Shown here: positions 1-8,924 of the stretch, in pieces | How positions within the stretch are numbered: the stretch's first letter is position 1 | Layout: the number at the start of each line of letters is the position of its first letter | Program-made: the position numbers and the translations under genes | Source: Magnetococcales bacterium | GTDB lineage: Bacteria > Pseudomonadota > Magnetococcia > Magnetococcales > Magnetaquicoccaceae | Reading direction: 5' to 3' | DNA: 64,000 nt | NCBI GenBank assembly: GCA_015231375.1 | Contig: JADGBT010000003.1 | Location: forward strand, 1 to 64,000 | Notes under the pieces: generated by a model | What the model saw: the letters and a program-made list of their open reading frames with translations, nothing else | What the model was told of the DNA's origin: nothing | Database searches by the model: none

Positions 1-679
1 CAAGGCTCAAACCTGTATGGTTGCCATTGTGGCCATCGATTGCGAATTCCCTGACCTGGAGATCCTCAACCGTTGGAAAAATTTCAATAAATCTCTCTTT
101 TATATCCTGAAACCGGACCTTGTCGTTTTCCTGGATCCTCCAAAGCCGTTTCGTGGCGGGCAAAGGCAGATCCATCACCTCGAAATCTTGAGGATCAATC
201 TCCGCATGACTGTCGCCGAATGCCCCGAAATCATCTTCCAGGTCATAAGGAACCAGCTTCACCATGGCCGCGTTCAAAGGCGCAATCAGGGGATGGGTGT
301 CGTACACCGTGATCACGCTCGACGTATTCTTGATCCTCGGAAGAGATTGATCATTGAAAACAAAGGCATCACAACTCGAATCCCGATCAACCAGTAGCTT
401 ACCATCCACCCGGATTGACTCCGAAAGGATCGCTCCCTCCTGGATATCGGCATTCCACTGATATCGACGCGCAGCAATCTCCATCTCGATGGACCACGCC
501 CCACAAAAGCCGCGTTCCATTCTCAAGACCCCAGACCGGAACACCCTTTGTATCGCATGCAAAATACGCGTCTTCCCCACACCAGAATGACCGACCAGAA
601 GATTGAACGCACCAAAACGGGTATCTCGCAAACTCCACTTCGATTTTTTATCTGCGAATCTGAACGACACAATGGCCAT
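1..679 (-). CDS. AAA-type ATPase, N-terminal part (partial, runs off window start)
   Basis: This is an open frame of about 226 codons with no stop before position 1, so only the N-terminal part is present. The start is the ATG at 677-679, preceded by a GGGGAG ribosome-binding site; an in-frame ATG at 722-724 has no such site. A Walker A motif, GHSGVGKT, follows about 30 residues in, after the phrase FNLLVG. This arrangement is typical of AAA_21/OLD-like ATPases that bind ATP through an SMC-like head. The signature and Walker B motifs lie outside the window. Such proteins occur alone or as the ATPase of defence modules, and the partner gene cannot be seen. It is divergent from the sugar operon by about 155 bp, so it is probably not part of that pathway. 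The fold call is fairly secure and the function is unknown. Confidence 0.75.
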   Translation of the reverse strand, partial: MAIVSFRFADKKSKWSLRDTRFGAFNLLVGHSGVGKTRILHAIQRVFRSGVLRMERGFCGAWSIEMEIAARRYQWNADIQEGAILSESIRVDGKLLVDRDSSCDAFVFNDQSLPRIKNTSSVITVYDTHPLIAPLNAAMVKLVPYDLEDDFGAFGDSHAEIDPQDFEVMDLPLPATKRLWRIQENDKVRFQDIKERFIEIFPTVEDLQVREFAIDGHNGNHTGLSL

Positions 680-834
680 GCTCGTCTCCCCGATCTGCCA
701 ATTCCCCACCCAAATGCCAACCATGACATGCAATCCCGAGGCCGTAAAGGCAGATCCATTGAAATGGCCGAAAAATTGCTTACGCCTTTCAGCGCCGCAT
801 CGATTCCGCAAACCCTCTTTGGGAAGGCCAGACC

Positions 835-3354
835 ATGCCCGACAAGACGCAGACCATCTCCCTGGGTCCGTTTCTCATGAACCGGTTCGGAGAGCGTTAT
901 TTGCCATCCGTGAACCAGGAGGCCTTTTCCAGGGTCGGATCGGATAATGTCTTTCAGCAGCAATACGGCGAGTTCTTCACCCGCGAGGATTCGCTGTATC
1001 TGGTGGCAGGATGCGACTCCGGGTTGCTGATCCACTGGATCCTGAAACGCAAACGTCCGGAAGGCTCGCGGTTTATCTTCATCGACCATCCCGAGGTTCT
1101 GGAACGGCTGCGCGACGAAGGCATTCTGCCCGACGAACCGCCTCCGGGCGTGCTGGTGACCACCGCCGAACACTGGATCAGCCAATCCGAACCATTGGGC
1201 ATCAAGGAATATTTTTATCTGGATCAGGTGTTCGTGGCCAAGTCGCTGGCCGTGGTGGACGGCATCCACGACGGGTACGTAGGCCTGTTCAACGAGGTGG
1301 AACGGACCCTGGGACAGTACCGGTTGCAGGTGAACAACGAAATCGGCAACCGCATATTCATGATGAAAGGTCTGGAAAATCTGGCGGAAAACCGTTTTCC
1401 CGCCAGTCGGTTGAAAGACAGCTTCAGCGGTCGGACCGCCATCTTGCTGGCAGGAGGGCCATCGCTTCCGGAGAGTTTTCCCTGGATCCGCGCGCACCGA
1501 AACCATCTGACCATTCTGGCCGTGGCGCGGGTGGCGGAACAACTGAGCCGGGAGGGAATCATCCCGGATGTGCTGTTCGCCATCGATCCCCACGACGTGA
1601 TCTTCCACCAAAGCAAGGGCATGCTGGCGTTGTGGCAGGAGAGCGTGCTGATCAACATGTATCACCTCAACCCCGCCCTGCTCGGCCAGTGGCAGGGACG
1701 CAACGCCTACATGGGAACGCTCTTTCCCTGGGAAACCCCCCTCAATCCGACCAACGTCGCCTACCCCGGCATCACCGTGGGCCATCAGGCGCTGGGCATG
1801 GCCGTGGACATGGGATTTTCCCAGGTGGTGTTGGCCGGATTCGATCTGTGTTTCAGCCGCGAGGGATTCACCCATGTGGTGGGCAGCATCGAGCAGACCA
1901 TCGGTCCCTTCATCGCCCGTGGCGACCTGATGGTCAAAACCAACGGAGGCTGGATGGCCGAAACCCGCCACGATTTTCTCAACGCCATTCCCAGTCTGGC
2001 GATCCTGGCCCGCTTCGCCATCGAACGGGGCTGCCGGCTGATCAATCCCTGTCCCGGCTCCGCCCGCATCGACGGAGTGGATCACCATCCCTGGGAGAAC
2101 ATCGCCCCTGAGCCCACGACCCCATCCGCCCGCGATCGACTGCGGGAGCTGTTGCCCGCCGAAACCCCGGCCACCCGCACCGCCCACTACCAGATCCTGG
2201 ACAAGGAACTGGCCAGAATGCGGGGATTGATCGCCAAAGTGAAAGGATTGGCCATCGAGGGACTGGAGTGCAACGACGACCTGTTCGGTCGCCGGGGCAA
2301 ACCGCCCCACTTCAAGTTCAAGAAACGCATGGACGCCATCGAACAGATCCTGGACGGAGAGTACCGGGAGATCAGCCGTCTGGTCAAACGCTGGGGGCTG
2401 GGGGCCATGCTCAAGTTGAGCCGTCCGGACAAAGAACGGGATTGGAGCGACGCGGAGATCGAACGGGCCGGACGCCTCTATTATGAAATCTATCGGGACA
2501 ACGCCCTCTCCCTGATCAAGCGGCTCGACGCGGTCCGGCAACGGCTGCGCACGCGCATGGAGGAGGAAAAAAACCGCCCGGACTACAAACAACTGCTCAA
2601 ACAATGGCGCGACGACAACCAGCCAGGTCGCTCCCTGGTGTTCTTGCACCGCCAAAGCCAGACCATCGGCACCCTGCCCGCTCCGGTGCAAGCCGGCTTC
2701 ATCGCACTGGGCCACGACTTCGCCGCCCTTCTGGCCCAGACCGATCACGACTACAAGCAGTATATCCTCTCCATGCAAAGCTCTCCGCAGGCGGTGCGGG
2801 TCAAGGCCCAGGCCCTGTTCCGCAACCGGGAAACGGACCGGTTGCGTCAGTTCGGCGCGAGTCTGGAAAAAAGCTCCCTGGCCGAAAGAACCGAATACAA
2901 TCACCTGATCCAAGGCTATCTGGATGAACTCGCGGGAAACCCGCAACAGGCCACCCGCCGTTATCGCCAGATCACCCACCAGGCCCTGATCCCCGAGGCC
3001 CTGCAACGACTCTTCACCATCGCCTTGCAGACCGGAGACATGCTCACCGCCCTGGCAGTCTCCCAGCGGCTGTCGGAAATCTCCTTGATCCACACCCCCT
3101 TTCACGCGGAACTGCTGCGACTCAATGGCCAAGGCGCGGCGGCGGCGGCCATCTTCGAAGAGTATCTCAAGCTCGTGCGCAAGGATTTTGTCACCATGAT
3201 CAAACTGGGACGGCTCTACCTGGAGTTGGGCAGACCACAAGAGGCCCGAGAGACCTTTGAACGCATCCTGGCCGAGGATCCGGACAATCAGGCGGTACGC
3301 ACCTTTCTCAACGATCTGGAACAGACCCAAACCGAAGGAACCGCCGCCCCATGA
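835..3354 (+). CDS. Maf/DUF115 family motility-associated glycosyltransferase (6-hydroxymethylpterin pyrophosphokinase MptE-like domain)
   Basis: The 839-aa protein has a central MptE-like (DUF115) domain. The phrase AILLAGGPSLPESFPW lies at about residue 202, and a second conserved block, AGFDLCFSREG, at about residue 336. Proteins of this family (Maf, PseE) attach nonulosonic acids such as pseudaminic or legionaminic acid to flagellin in the cytoplasm before export. The last roughly 160 residues look like TPR-type helical repeats, which may bind protein. The ATG at 835 follows GGAAGG. Its stop overlaps the next start (ATGA at 3351-3354), so it is translationally coupled to the sugar-nucleotide genes. 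That context supports a glycosyltransferase role. Which sugar and which protein it modifies is inferred, not shown. Confidence 0.8.
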   Translation: MPDKTQTISLGPFLMNRFGERYLPSVNQEAFSRVGSDNVFQQQYGEFFTREDSLYLVAGCDSGLLIHWILKRKRPEGSRFIFIDHPEVLERLRDEGILPDEPPPGVLVTTAEHWISQSEPLGIKEYFYLDQVFVAKSLAVVDGIHDGYVGLFNEVERTLGQYRLQVNNEIGNRIFMMKGLENLAENRFPASRLKDSFSGRTAILLAGGPSLPESFPWIRAHRNHLTILAVARVAEQLSREGIIPDVLFAIDPHDVIFHQSKGMLALWQESVLINMYHLNPALLGQWQGRNAYMGTLFPWETPLNPTNVAYPGITVGHQALGMAVDMGFSQVVLAGFDLCFSREGFTHVVGSIEQTIGPFIARGDLMVKTNGGWMAETRHDFLNAIPSLAILARFAIERGCRLINPCPGSARIDGVDHHPWENIAPEPTTPSARDRLRELLPAETPATRTAHYQILDKELARMRGLIAKVKGLAIEGLECNDDLFGRRGKPPHFKFKKRMDAIEQILDGEYREISRLVKRWGLGAMLKLSRPDKERDWSDAEIERAGRLYYEIYRDNALSLIKRLDAVRQRLRTRMEEEKNRPDYKQLLKQWRDDNQPGRSLVFLHRQSQTIGTLPAPVQAGFIALGHDFAALLAQTDHDYKQYILSMQSSPQAVRVKAQALFRNRETDRLRQFGASLEKSSLAERTEYNHLIQGYLDELAGNPQQATRRYRQITHQALIPEALQRLFTIALQTGDMLTALAVSQRLSEISLIHTPFHAELLRLNGQGAAAAAIFEEYLKLVRKDFVTMIKLGRLYLELGRPQEARETFERILAEDPDNQAVRTFLNDLEQTQTEGTAAP

Positions 3355-4550
3355 TCACCCCCGACCTGCTCGCACGCATCCTGCGCCGCAAGGGATCGAT
3401 GTTCCAGGAGGATCTGGAGGCGCACCGCACCCAACTGACGGAATCTCTGACCGGGGCCAGCGTGCTGGTGATCGGCGCAGCCGGATCCATCGGCAGCGCG
3501 TTCACCCGCGAACTGGTCCGCTGGCCATTGGGCGCATTGAGGCTGGCAGATCCCAGCGAAAACAATCTGGTGGAGCTGGTACGGGATCTGCGGGCCTCGG
3601 CCCTCGCCCCCCCCGACAACTTCGCCACCAGCGCCATCGCCCTGGGCAGCACCGAATTCGATCACTTTCTTGCAGCCCACCCCCCTTTCGATTACGTGGT
3701 CAACTTCGCCGCTCTCAAACACGTGCGGGCGGAACGGGATCCTTTCACCCTGATGCGCATGCTTCAGGTCAACGTCCTGGCCCTGGACGCACTCCTGGCC
3801 CGTCTGGCCCAAGGCCCGATCACCCGTTTTTTTTCCGTCTCTTCCGACAAGGCGGTCAATCCGGCCAATCTCATGGGAGCCAGCAAGGCCCTGATGGAAC
3901 AGACCCTGTGGCAATGGTCGGACGCGGTTCCCGCCGTGACCGCCCGCTTCGCCAATGTGGCCTTTTCCGATGGCAGCCTGTTGCACGGATTCCTCCGCCG
4001 CCTGGAAAAACGCCAACCCCTGGCCGCTCCCCTGGATGTGAAGCGCTATTTCATCTCCCACGCCGAAGCGGGCCAACTGTGTCTGCTGGCCAGCCTCACC
4101 GGAGACAACCGCGAGATCTTCATCCCCCGACTGAAGGCGGAACAGGATCTTTCCACCTTTGCCGAAATCGCGGTGCTGTTTCTGCAAGAAGCCGGATACA
4201 CCCCCCGTCTGTTCGCCGATGATCAAGAGGCCCGCCAGTTCGCCGCCGCCATGCCGCCGGGATGCCGCGAATGGCCCTGTCACTTCACGGTGAGCGATAC
4301 CACCGGCGAAAAGGACGCAGAGGAGTTCCTGGGCCCGGGGGAACAGGCGGATTTCAGCCGCTATCGTCACTTGGGGGTGATCCGCCATCCGACCCGCACC
4401 CCGGAACGCCTGAACGCCTTTCTGACCACCCTGAACCAATTGCGCGCCCAACCCCTGTGGGAGCTTGCCACCATCAGCCAAGCCATGGAACAGGCGGTGC
4501 CCGAATTGTCCCACCGGGTGGCGGGCCGGAACCTGGACGGCAAGATGTGA
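3351..4550 (+). CDS. NAD(P)-dependent UDP-sugar 4,6-dehydratase (FlaA1/CapD/LegB type)
   Basis: The 399-aa protein is a Polysacc_synt_2 short-chain dehydrogenase. Its nucleotide-binding loop is GAAGSIGS from residue 42, and the active-site block is SSDKAV (164-169) with Met175 and Lys179. Met in place of the usual Tyr, with Lys four residues on, is the pattern of FlaA1/PglF/CapD dehydratases, which turn UDP-GlcNAc into the 4-keto-6-deoxy sugar. In legionaminic acid synthesis the equivalent enzyme (LegB) uses a GDP-linked sugar. The gene starts inside the stop codon of the Maf-like gene and ends 11 bp before the aminotransferase that would use its product. The roughly 120 residues after the core are less familiar. 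Substrate nucleotide (UDP or GDP) cannot be read from sequence. Confidence 0.8.
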   Translation: MITPDLLARILRRKGSMFQEDLEAHRTQLTESLTGASVLVIGAAGSIGSAFTRELVRWPLGALRLADPSENNLVELVRDLRASALAPPDNFATSAIALGSTEFDHFLAAHPPFDYVVNFAALKHVRAERDPFTLMRMLQVNVLALDALLARLAQGPITRFFSVSSDKAVNPANLMGASKALMEQTLWQWSDAVPAVTARFANVAFSDGSLLHGFLRRLEKRQPLAAPLDVKRYFISHAEAGQLCLLASLTGDNREIFIPRLKAEQDLSTFAEIAVLFLQEAGYTPRLFADDQEARQFAAAMPPGCREWPCHFTVSDTTGEKDAEEFLGPGEQADFSRYRHLGVIRHPTRTPERLNAFLTTLNQLRAQPLWELATISQAMEQAVPELSHRVAGRNLDGKM

Positions 4551-4561
4551 TCCCCGAGGCC

Positions 4562-5734
4562 ATGAACACCCTGAAAAAAATCCCGCTGGCGGTACCGGAT
4601 CTCACCGGCAACGAGGCCCGCTACCTGCAAGAGTGCATCACCAGCACCTTCGTATCGTCGGTGGGGCCGTTCGTGGAGCGGTTCGAGTCCATGGTGGCCG
4701 CAGCCAGCGGCGCCAAAGGGGCGGTGGCGGTCTCCTCGGGCACCTGCGGATTGCACGCGGCCCTGATCACCGTGGGGGTGGGACCGGGAGATCTGGTGAT
4801 CGTCCCCTCCCTCACCTTCATCGCCAGCGCCAACGCCGTGTCCCACTGCGGGGCCATGCCCTGGCTGGTGGATGTGGATCCGGCCACCTGGAATCTCGAT
4901 CCCGACCTGCTGGAACACATCCTGTCCCACGAAACCCGCCTCCAGGCCGACGGCAACGTGATCCATTGCGCCTCGGGCAGGCGCGTGGCGGCGGTGATGC
5001 CGGTGCATACCCTGGGACTGGCGGCGGACATGGAGGCGATCGTCGCCTGCGCCCGCTCCCGCAACCTGCCGGTGATCGCCGATGCCGCCGCCGCCCTGGG
5101 CGCCACCCATCGGGGTCAACCCGTGGGGGCGTTGGGGGCTGCGTTGTCGGTTTTTTCCTTCAATGGCAACAAGACCGTCACCTGCGGCGGCGGTGGGGCC
5201 ATCGTCGGAGACCATCTCCCGCAACTGGCCCTGGCCCGCCATCTCACCACCACCGCCCGCCTGGGATCTGGATACGATCATGACCGGGTGGGCTTCAACT
5301 ATCGCATGACCAACCTCCAGGCCGCCGTCGGCTGCGCCCAACTGGAACGCCTCGACCCCTTTGTCCAGGCCAAACGCGCCATTCGCGCCCGCTACGACCA
5401 GGCGTTCGCCGATCTGGCCGATCGGGTCTCCCCCTTCCCCGCGCCTGTGGACAGCGCCGGAGCCTGCTGGTTTTCCGGATTCGTGATGCGCCGGGCGGCC
5501 GATCCTGAAGCCGTGGAACGGTTGCGAACCGGATTGCAGGCCGTCGGCATCGATGCCCGTCCGTTCTGGAAGCCCCTCCATCGGCAACCCCCCTATCGCC
5601 AGACCCCCCAAACCCCCCAGCCGGTGAGTGACGATCTGTGGTGGCGGGTGGTGACCCTGCCCTGCGCGACGGGTTTGCCGGAAGAAGATCAACACCGGGT
5701 CATTCTTGCCGCCCGCCGCCTGCTGACCGGGTAA
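4562..5734 (+). CDS. DegT/DnrJ/EryC1-family PLP aminotransferase, LegC-like
   Basis: The 390-aa protein is a sugar aminotransferase of the DegT family that puts an amino group on C4 of a 4-keto-6-deoxy nucleotide sugar using PLP. The Schiff-base lysine is Lys204 in FNGNKTVTCGGGG, and the cofactor-nitrogen aspartate is Asp174 in VIADAAAALG. The opening PLAVPDLTGNE and the FVSSVGPFVERFE phrase resemble LegC of legionaminic acid synthesis. The frame is open further upstream, to 4262, but that part only shadows the dehydratase gene. The ATG at 4562 has CGAGG just upstream and starts 11 bp after the dehydratase stop. The position directly after a dehydratase supports the role. Confidence 0.85.
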   Translation: MNTLKKIPLAVPDLTGNEARYLQECITSTFVSSVGPFVERFESMVAAASGAKGAVAVSSGTCGLHAALITVGVGPGDLVIVPSLTFIASANAVSHCGAMPWLVDVDPATWNLDPDLLEHILSHETRLQADGNVIHCASGRRVAAVMPVHTLGLAADMEAIVACARSRNLPVIADAAAALGATHRGQPVGALGAALSVFSFNGNKTVTCGGGGAIVGDHLPQLALARHLTTTARLGSGYDHDRVGFNYRMTNLQAAVGCAQLERLDPFVQAKRAIRARYDQAFADLADRVSPFPAPVDSAGACWFSGFVMRRAADPEAVERLRTGLQAVGIDARPFWKPLHRQPPYRQTPQTPQPVSDDLWWRVVTLPCATGLPEEDQHRVILAARRLLTG

Positions 5735-5794
5735 AAAAGACGACCGAAAGAGGAGCCATCCATCCCAATAGAATGATTTTTCAACTCCCAAACT

Positions 5795-6484
5795 ATGGCC
5801 TGTAAATTGCAAACTGGTTCTTTCATTCCGGACTCTTTCATTCCGGGTTCGCTCATTCTTCTGGGCAGTGGCGGACACGCCCGCGTGCTCCGGGATACCC
5901 TGAAAGAGTTGGGATGGCTCGACCGGGTGATCGGCGTACTGGCTCCGGTCATGTGTCCAGACGAACAAGCGGCCCTGGAATTGCCGTATCTGGGAAACGA
6001 TGACCATCTGGACACCCTGGCCGCCGACACGACGCTGTTGATTCACGGCGTGGGATCGGTGGGCGCGAGCGCAGCGCGGGCCGAACTGTTCGACGCCTGC
6101 CGAGCCAGGGGATGGGCTTTCGCCTCGGTGATTCACCCGGCGGCCTGGGTTTCGTCTGCGGCCCGGCTCGGCATGGGAACGCAGATCATGGCGCGGGCCG
6201 TGGTGCAGACCGGAGTGGTGATGGAAGAGAATGTCTTGATCAACACCGCTGCGGTGGTGGATCACGACTGCCGGTTGGACGCCCACGTCCATGTCGCCTC
6301 GGGAGCGGTGTTGAGCGGCGGGGTGCGGGTAGGTCGTGGCGCGCATATCGGAGCCGGGGCGGTGGTGCGTCAAGGGATCGTGATCGGGGCCGGCGCGGTG
6401 GTCGGGGCCGGGGCCGTGGTGGTGAAGAAGGTGCGGGATGGATCGGTGGTGATGGGGTGTCCAGCCGGGGAGAGGGGAAAATGA
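5795..6484 (+). CDS. NeuD/PglD-family sugar O- or N-acyltransferase
   Basis: The 229-aa protein starts with a small Rossmann-like half (ILLGSGGHARVLRDTL), followed from about residue 105 by left-handed beta-helix hexapeptide repeats (for example GAHIGAGAVV). The catalytic-type histidine lies in VVDHDCRL. This is the PglD/NeuD/LegH fold, which acetylates the amino sugar made by the preceding aminotransferase using acetyl-CoA. The N-terminus is odd: 15 bp are duplicated in tandem at 5819-5848, giving SFIPDSFIPG before the conserved core, and there is no clear ribosome-binding site before 5795. The true start may therefore differ. The 3' end overlaps the next gene by ATGA. N- versus O-acetylation cannot be told. 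Confidence 0.8.
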   Translation: MACKLQTGSFIPDSFIPGSLILLGSGGHARVLRDTLKELGWLDRVIGVLAPVMCPDEQAALELPYLGNDDHLDTLAADTTLLIHGVGSVGASAARAELFDACRARGWAFASVIHPAAWVSSAARLGMGTQIMARAVVQTGVVMEENVLINTAAVVDHDCRLDAHVHVASGAVLSGGVRVGRGAHIGAGAVVRQGIVIGAGAVVGAGAVVVKKVRDGSVVMGCPAGERGK

Positions 6485-7545
6485 ATCGAGGACAGGAGCG
6501 TTGGCAGAGCATAGTGATTCGGCCTGAATTGTCGATTCTGGAAGCGGTACGGGTGATCGACAAGGGTGCCTTGCGGTTGGCCCTGGTGACCGACGACGCA
6601 GGCCATCTTCAGGGGGTCGTGACCGATGGGGACGTGCGCCGCGCCCTTTTGAAACGCGTGGATATGAAGGAGCCTGTGATGAACATCATGAACCCAGCCC
6701 CCACGTTCGCGCGGGCCTCGGACACCCGGGAACGGATGCTCACCATGATGCATGCCAAACGCATCGAACATCTGCCCATTCTGAACGAAGCCGGTTGCGT
6801 GACGGGACTGGAGACCATGCACAACCTGTCGGCCCCGGAGTCCCGGGAAAACTGGGTGGTGCTGATGGCCGGCGGTCTGGGCTCCCGACTCTCCCCGCTC
6901 ACCGACGTGATTCCCAAACCGCTGCTCAAGGTGGGGTCCAAACCGATTCTGGAAGTGATTCTGGAAAGCTTCATCTCCCACGGGTTCTACCGTTTTTTCC
7001 TGTCGGTGAACTACCGCAAGGAGATGATCAAGGAGTATTTCGGCGACGGCTCCGCCTGGGGGGTGCAGATCGTCTATCTGGAAGAAAACGGTCGCCTGGG
7101 CACGGCAGGATCGTTATCGCTGTTCCCCGAGCGTCCCAAGGAGCCGTTTTTCGTCATGAACGGAGACCTGCTCACCCGCATCCATTTTCAACACGTATTG
7201 AATTTCCACCTGGAACACCAATCCCGCGCCACCTTGTGCGTGCGCAAGGTGGAACAGACCGTCCCCTACGGCGTGGTACGCCTGGACGCCCATCGGCTGG
7301 TGACCATCGAGGAAAAACCGGTGCAGGAGTATTTCGTCAACGCCGGCATCTACCTGCTCGACCCGGAAGTGCTGCCATTGATCCCCAAGGATCAATACTT
7401 CGACATGCCGACCCTCTTCCAAAGCATCATCAAGCAGGGAGAAACCACGGCGGCGTTCCCGTTTCTGGACTACTGGATGGACATTGGCCGCATGGGGGAT
7501 TTCCGCCAAGCCTGCCGGGATTATCCGGAGGTGTTCGCGGCGTGA
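6481..7545 (+). CDS. CBS-domain nucleotidyltransferase, PtmE-like (GlcN-1-phosphate guanylyltransferase type)
   Basis: The 354-aa protein has a pair of CBS domains (about residues 8-118) joined to a sugar-phosphate nucleotidyltransferase domain. The NTP-binding loop is AGGLGSRLSPLTD from residue 130, and later conserved parts are FVMNGDLL and NAGIYLLDP. This fusion is the layout of PtmE, which makes GDP-glucosamine at the start of legionaminic acid synthesis in Campylobacter. The CBS pair probably senses nucleotides and controls activity. The start ATG overlaps the stop of the acetyltransferase gene (ATGA), and the gene ends the operon just before a strong terminator. Other sugar-1-phosphates or nucleotides are possible, so the guanylyltransferase name is inference from architecture and neighbours. 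Confidence 0.8.
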   Translation: MNRGQERWQSIVIRPELSILEAVRVIDKGALRLALVTDDAGHLQGVVTDGDVRRALLKRVDMKEPVMNIMNPAPTFARASDTRERMLTMMHAKRIEHLPILNEAGCVTGLETMHNLSAPESRENWVVLMAGGLGSRLSPLTDVIPKPLLKVGSKPILEVILESFISHGFYRFFLSVNYRKEMIKEYFGDGSAWGVQIVYLEENGRLGTAGSLSLFPERPKEPFFVMNGDLLTRIHFQHVLNFHLEHQSRATLCVRKVEQTVPYGVVRLDAHRLVTIEEKPVQEYFVNAGIYLLDPEVLPLIPKDQYFDMPTLFQSIIKQGETTAAFPFLDYWMDIGRMGDFRQACRDYPEVFAA

Positions 7546-7570
7546 AGACAACAGCGGAAGTTTCTGGAGA

Positions 7571-7614
7571 ACAGGCGGGCCGGATGACATCATCGTTCGG
7601 CCCGCCTGTTTTTT
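7571..7614. terminator. Bidirectional rho-independent terminator
   Basis: A perfect 12-bp stem (ACAGGCGGGCCG at 7571-7582 with CGGCCCGCCTGT at 7598-7609) closes a 15-nt loop and is followed by six T residues on the + strand. It sits between two convergent genes, the end of the sugar operon and the aspartate aminotransferase. On the - strand the A/T flank is weaker. Confidence 0.85.
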
Positions 7615-7618
7615 CAGC

Positions 7619-8833
7619 TCATGCGGATGGGCGAGTCAACTCTTCGGCCACCTTGCGGATGCGGATCATGGCCTGTTCCAGATCCTGCATCGACGTGGCG
7701 AAGGAGATGCGGAAATAAGGATCCAGGCCAAAGGCCGAACCCGGAACCACGGCCACGCCCACGGCCTCCAGCAGATAGGCGGAGAACTCCAGGGTATCGG
7801 TGATGCGGGTGCCGTTGGCAGCGGTGGTGTTCATCAGGCCCGCCACGTTGGGGAAGACGTAAAACGCCCCTTCCGGGGAACGGCAGGTGATGCCGGGCAT
7901 GGCGTTGAGGGCATCGACCACAAAATCCCGCCGCTCACGGAAGGCCTTGACCATGGGCTTGATGCACTTTTGCGATCCGGCCAGGGCGACCGCCGCCGCT
8001 TTCTGGGCGATGGAGGTGGCGTTGGAGGTGCTTTGCGACTGCATTTTGGTCATGGCCTTGATGATCTCCTTGGGCCCGACCGCATAACCGATACGCCAAC
8101 CGGTCATGGAATAGGCTTTGGAGACTCCGCTCACGATCACGGTGCGACTCTGCAAGGCGGGAACCACACCGCTCAAGGTGGCGAAGCGGAACGGCTTGTA
8201 GATGATCTTTTCATAAATGTCATCGCTGATCACCCACACATGGGGATGACGCTCCAGCACCGCGCCCAAAGCGATCAACTCTTCGGCGGTGTAGGCCGAA
8301 CCGGTGGGATTGGAGGGGGAGTTGATCACCAGAAAACGGGTCTTGGCGGTGATGGCGGCTTCCAGTTCTTCCGGAGTCATCTTGAAGCCGTTGGCCTCCT
8401 GGGTGGCCACGATCACGGGCACGCCATCGGCCAGCAGCACCATATCCGGATAAGAGACCCAATACGGCGCGGGAATGATCACCTCGTCGCCGGGATTGAT
8501 GGTGGCCTGGATCAGGTTGAAAAAAGCCTGCTTGCCACCCACGGTCACCACCACCTGATCCGGGGTGAAGGCCATGTTGTGGTCTTCGACATAACGATGA
8601 ATGATGGCACGATGCAGTTCATCGATGCCTTCAACGGCGGTATACTTGGTAAATCCTTCCCGCAAGGCGCGAATGGCCGCCTTTTTGATGTGTTCCGGGG
8701 TGTCGAAATCGGGCTCTCCGGAGCCAAGTCCGATCACATCCTTGCCTTGGGCCTGGAGGGCCTTGGCCTTGGCTGTGATCATCAGGGTTGGCGAGGGCTT
8801 TACGTTCTGGATGCGTTGCGATAAAACAGACAT
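7619..8833 (-). CDS. aspC: Aspartate aminotransferase (class I PLP aminotransferase)
   Basis: The 404-aa fold-type I aminotransferase exchanges the amino group between aspartate and 2-oxoglutarate in the cytoplasm. The PLP lysine is Lys239 in VSGVSKAYSMTGWRIGY. Other family marks are GSGEPDFDTP near the N-terminus and the INSPSNPTG block. The sequence is of the subgroup 1b type seen in many bacteria, some of which also accept prephenate, so a wider substrate range is possible. The frame is open further upstream, but the family's usual N-terminus (MSVLSQRI) fits the ATG at 8833. It is divergent from cysS with a 91-bp gap, and its 3' end meets the sugar operon terminator. Confidence 0.9.
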   Translation of the reverse strand: MSVLSQRIQNVKPSPTLMITAKAKALQAQGKDVIGLGSGEPDFDTPEHIKKAAIRALREGFTKYTAVEGIDELHRAIIHRYVEDHNMAFTPDQVVVTVGGKQAFFNLIQATINPGDEVIIPAPYWVSYPDMVLLADGVPVIVATQEANGFKMTPEELEAAITAKTRFLVINSPSNPTGSAYTAEELIALGAVLERHPHVWVISDDIYEKIIYKPFRFATLSGVVPALQSRTVIVSGVSKAYSMTGWRIGYAVGPKEIIKAMTKMQSQSTSNATSIAQKAAAVALAGSQKCIKPMVKAFRERRDFVVDALNAMPGITCRSPEGAFYVFPNVAGLMNTTAANGTRITDTLEFSAYLLEAVGVAVVPGSAFGLDPYFRISFATSMQDLEQAMIRIRKVAEELTRPSA

Positions 8834-8924
8834 GGATCTTTTCCCGGTAGGGCTGACGGTGTAAGGAAGCAAACCGAAAAATGGTATCATGGATCTTTTG
8901 GCAACGTCAACAAGGCAGTGCGTC

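Noticed and set aside
523-3330. A 935-codon open frame on the - strand opposite the Maf-like gene
   Set aside because: It is an antisense shadow produced by high G+C third positions. It has no domain, and the + strand gene has clear motifs, a ribosome-binding site and coupling to the next gene.
4262-4561. Upstream extension of the LegC-like aminotransferase
   Set aside because: These codons overlap the dehydratase gene in another frame and have no conserved residues. The ATG at 4562 has a ribosome-binding site.
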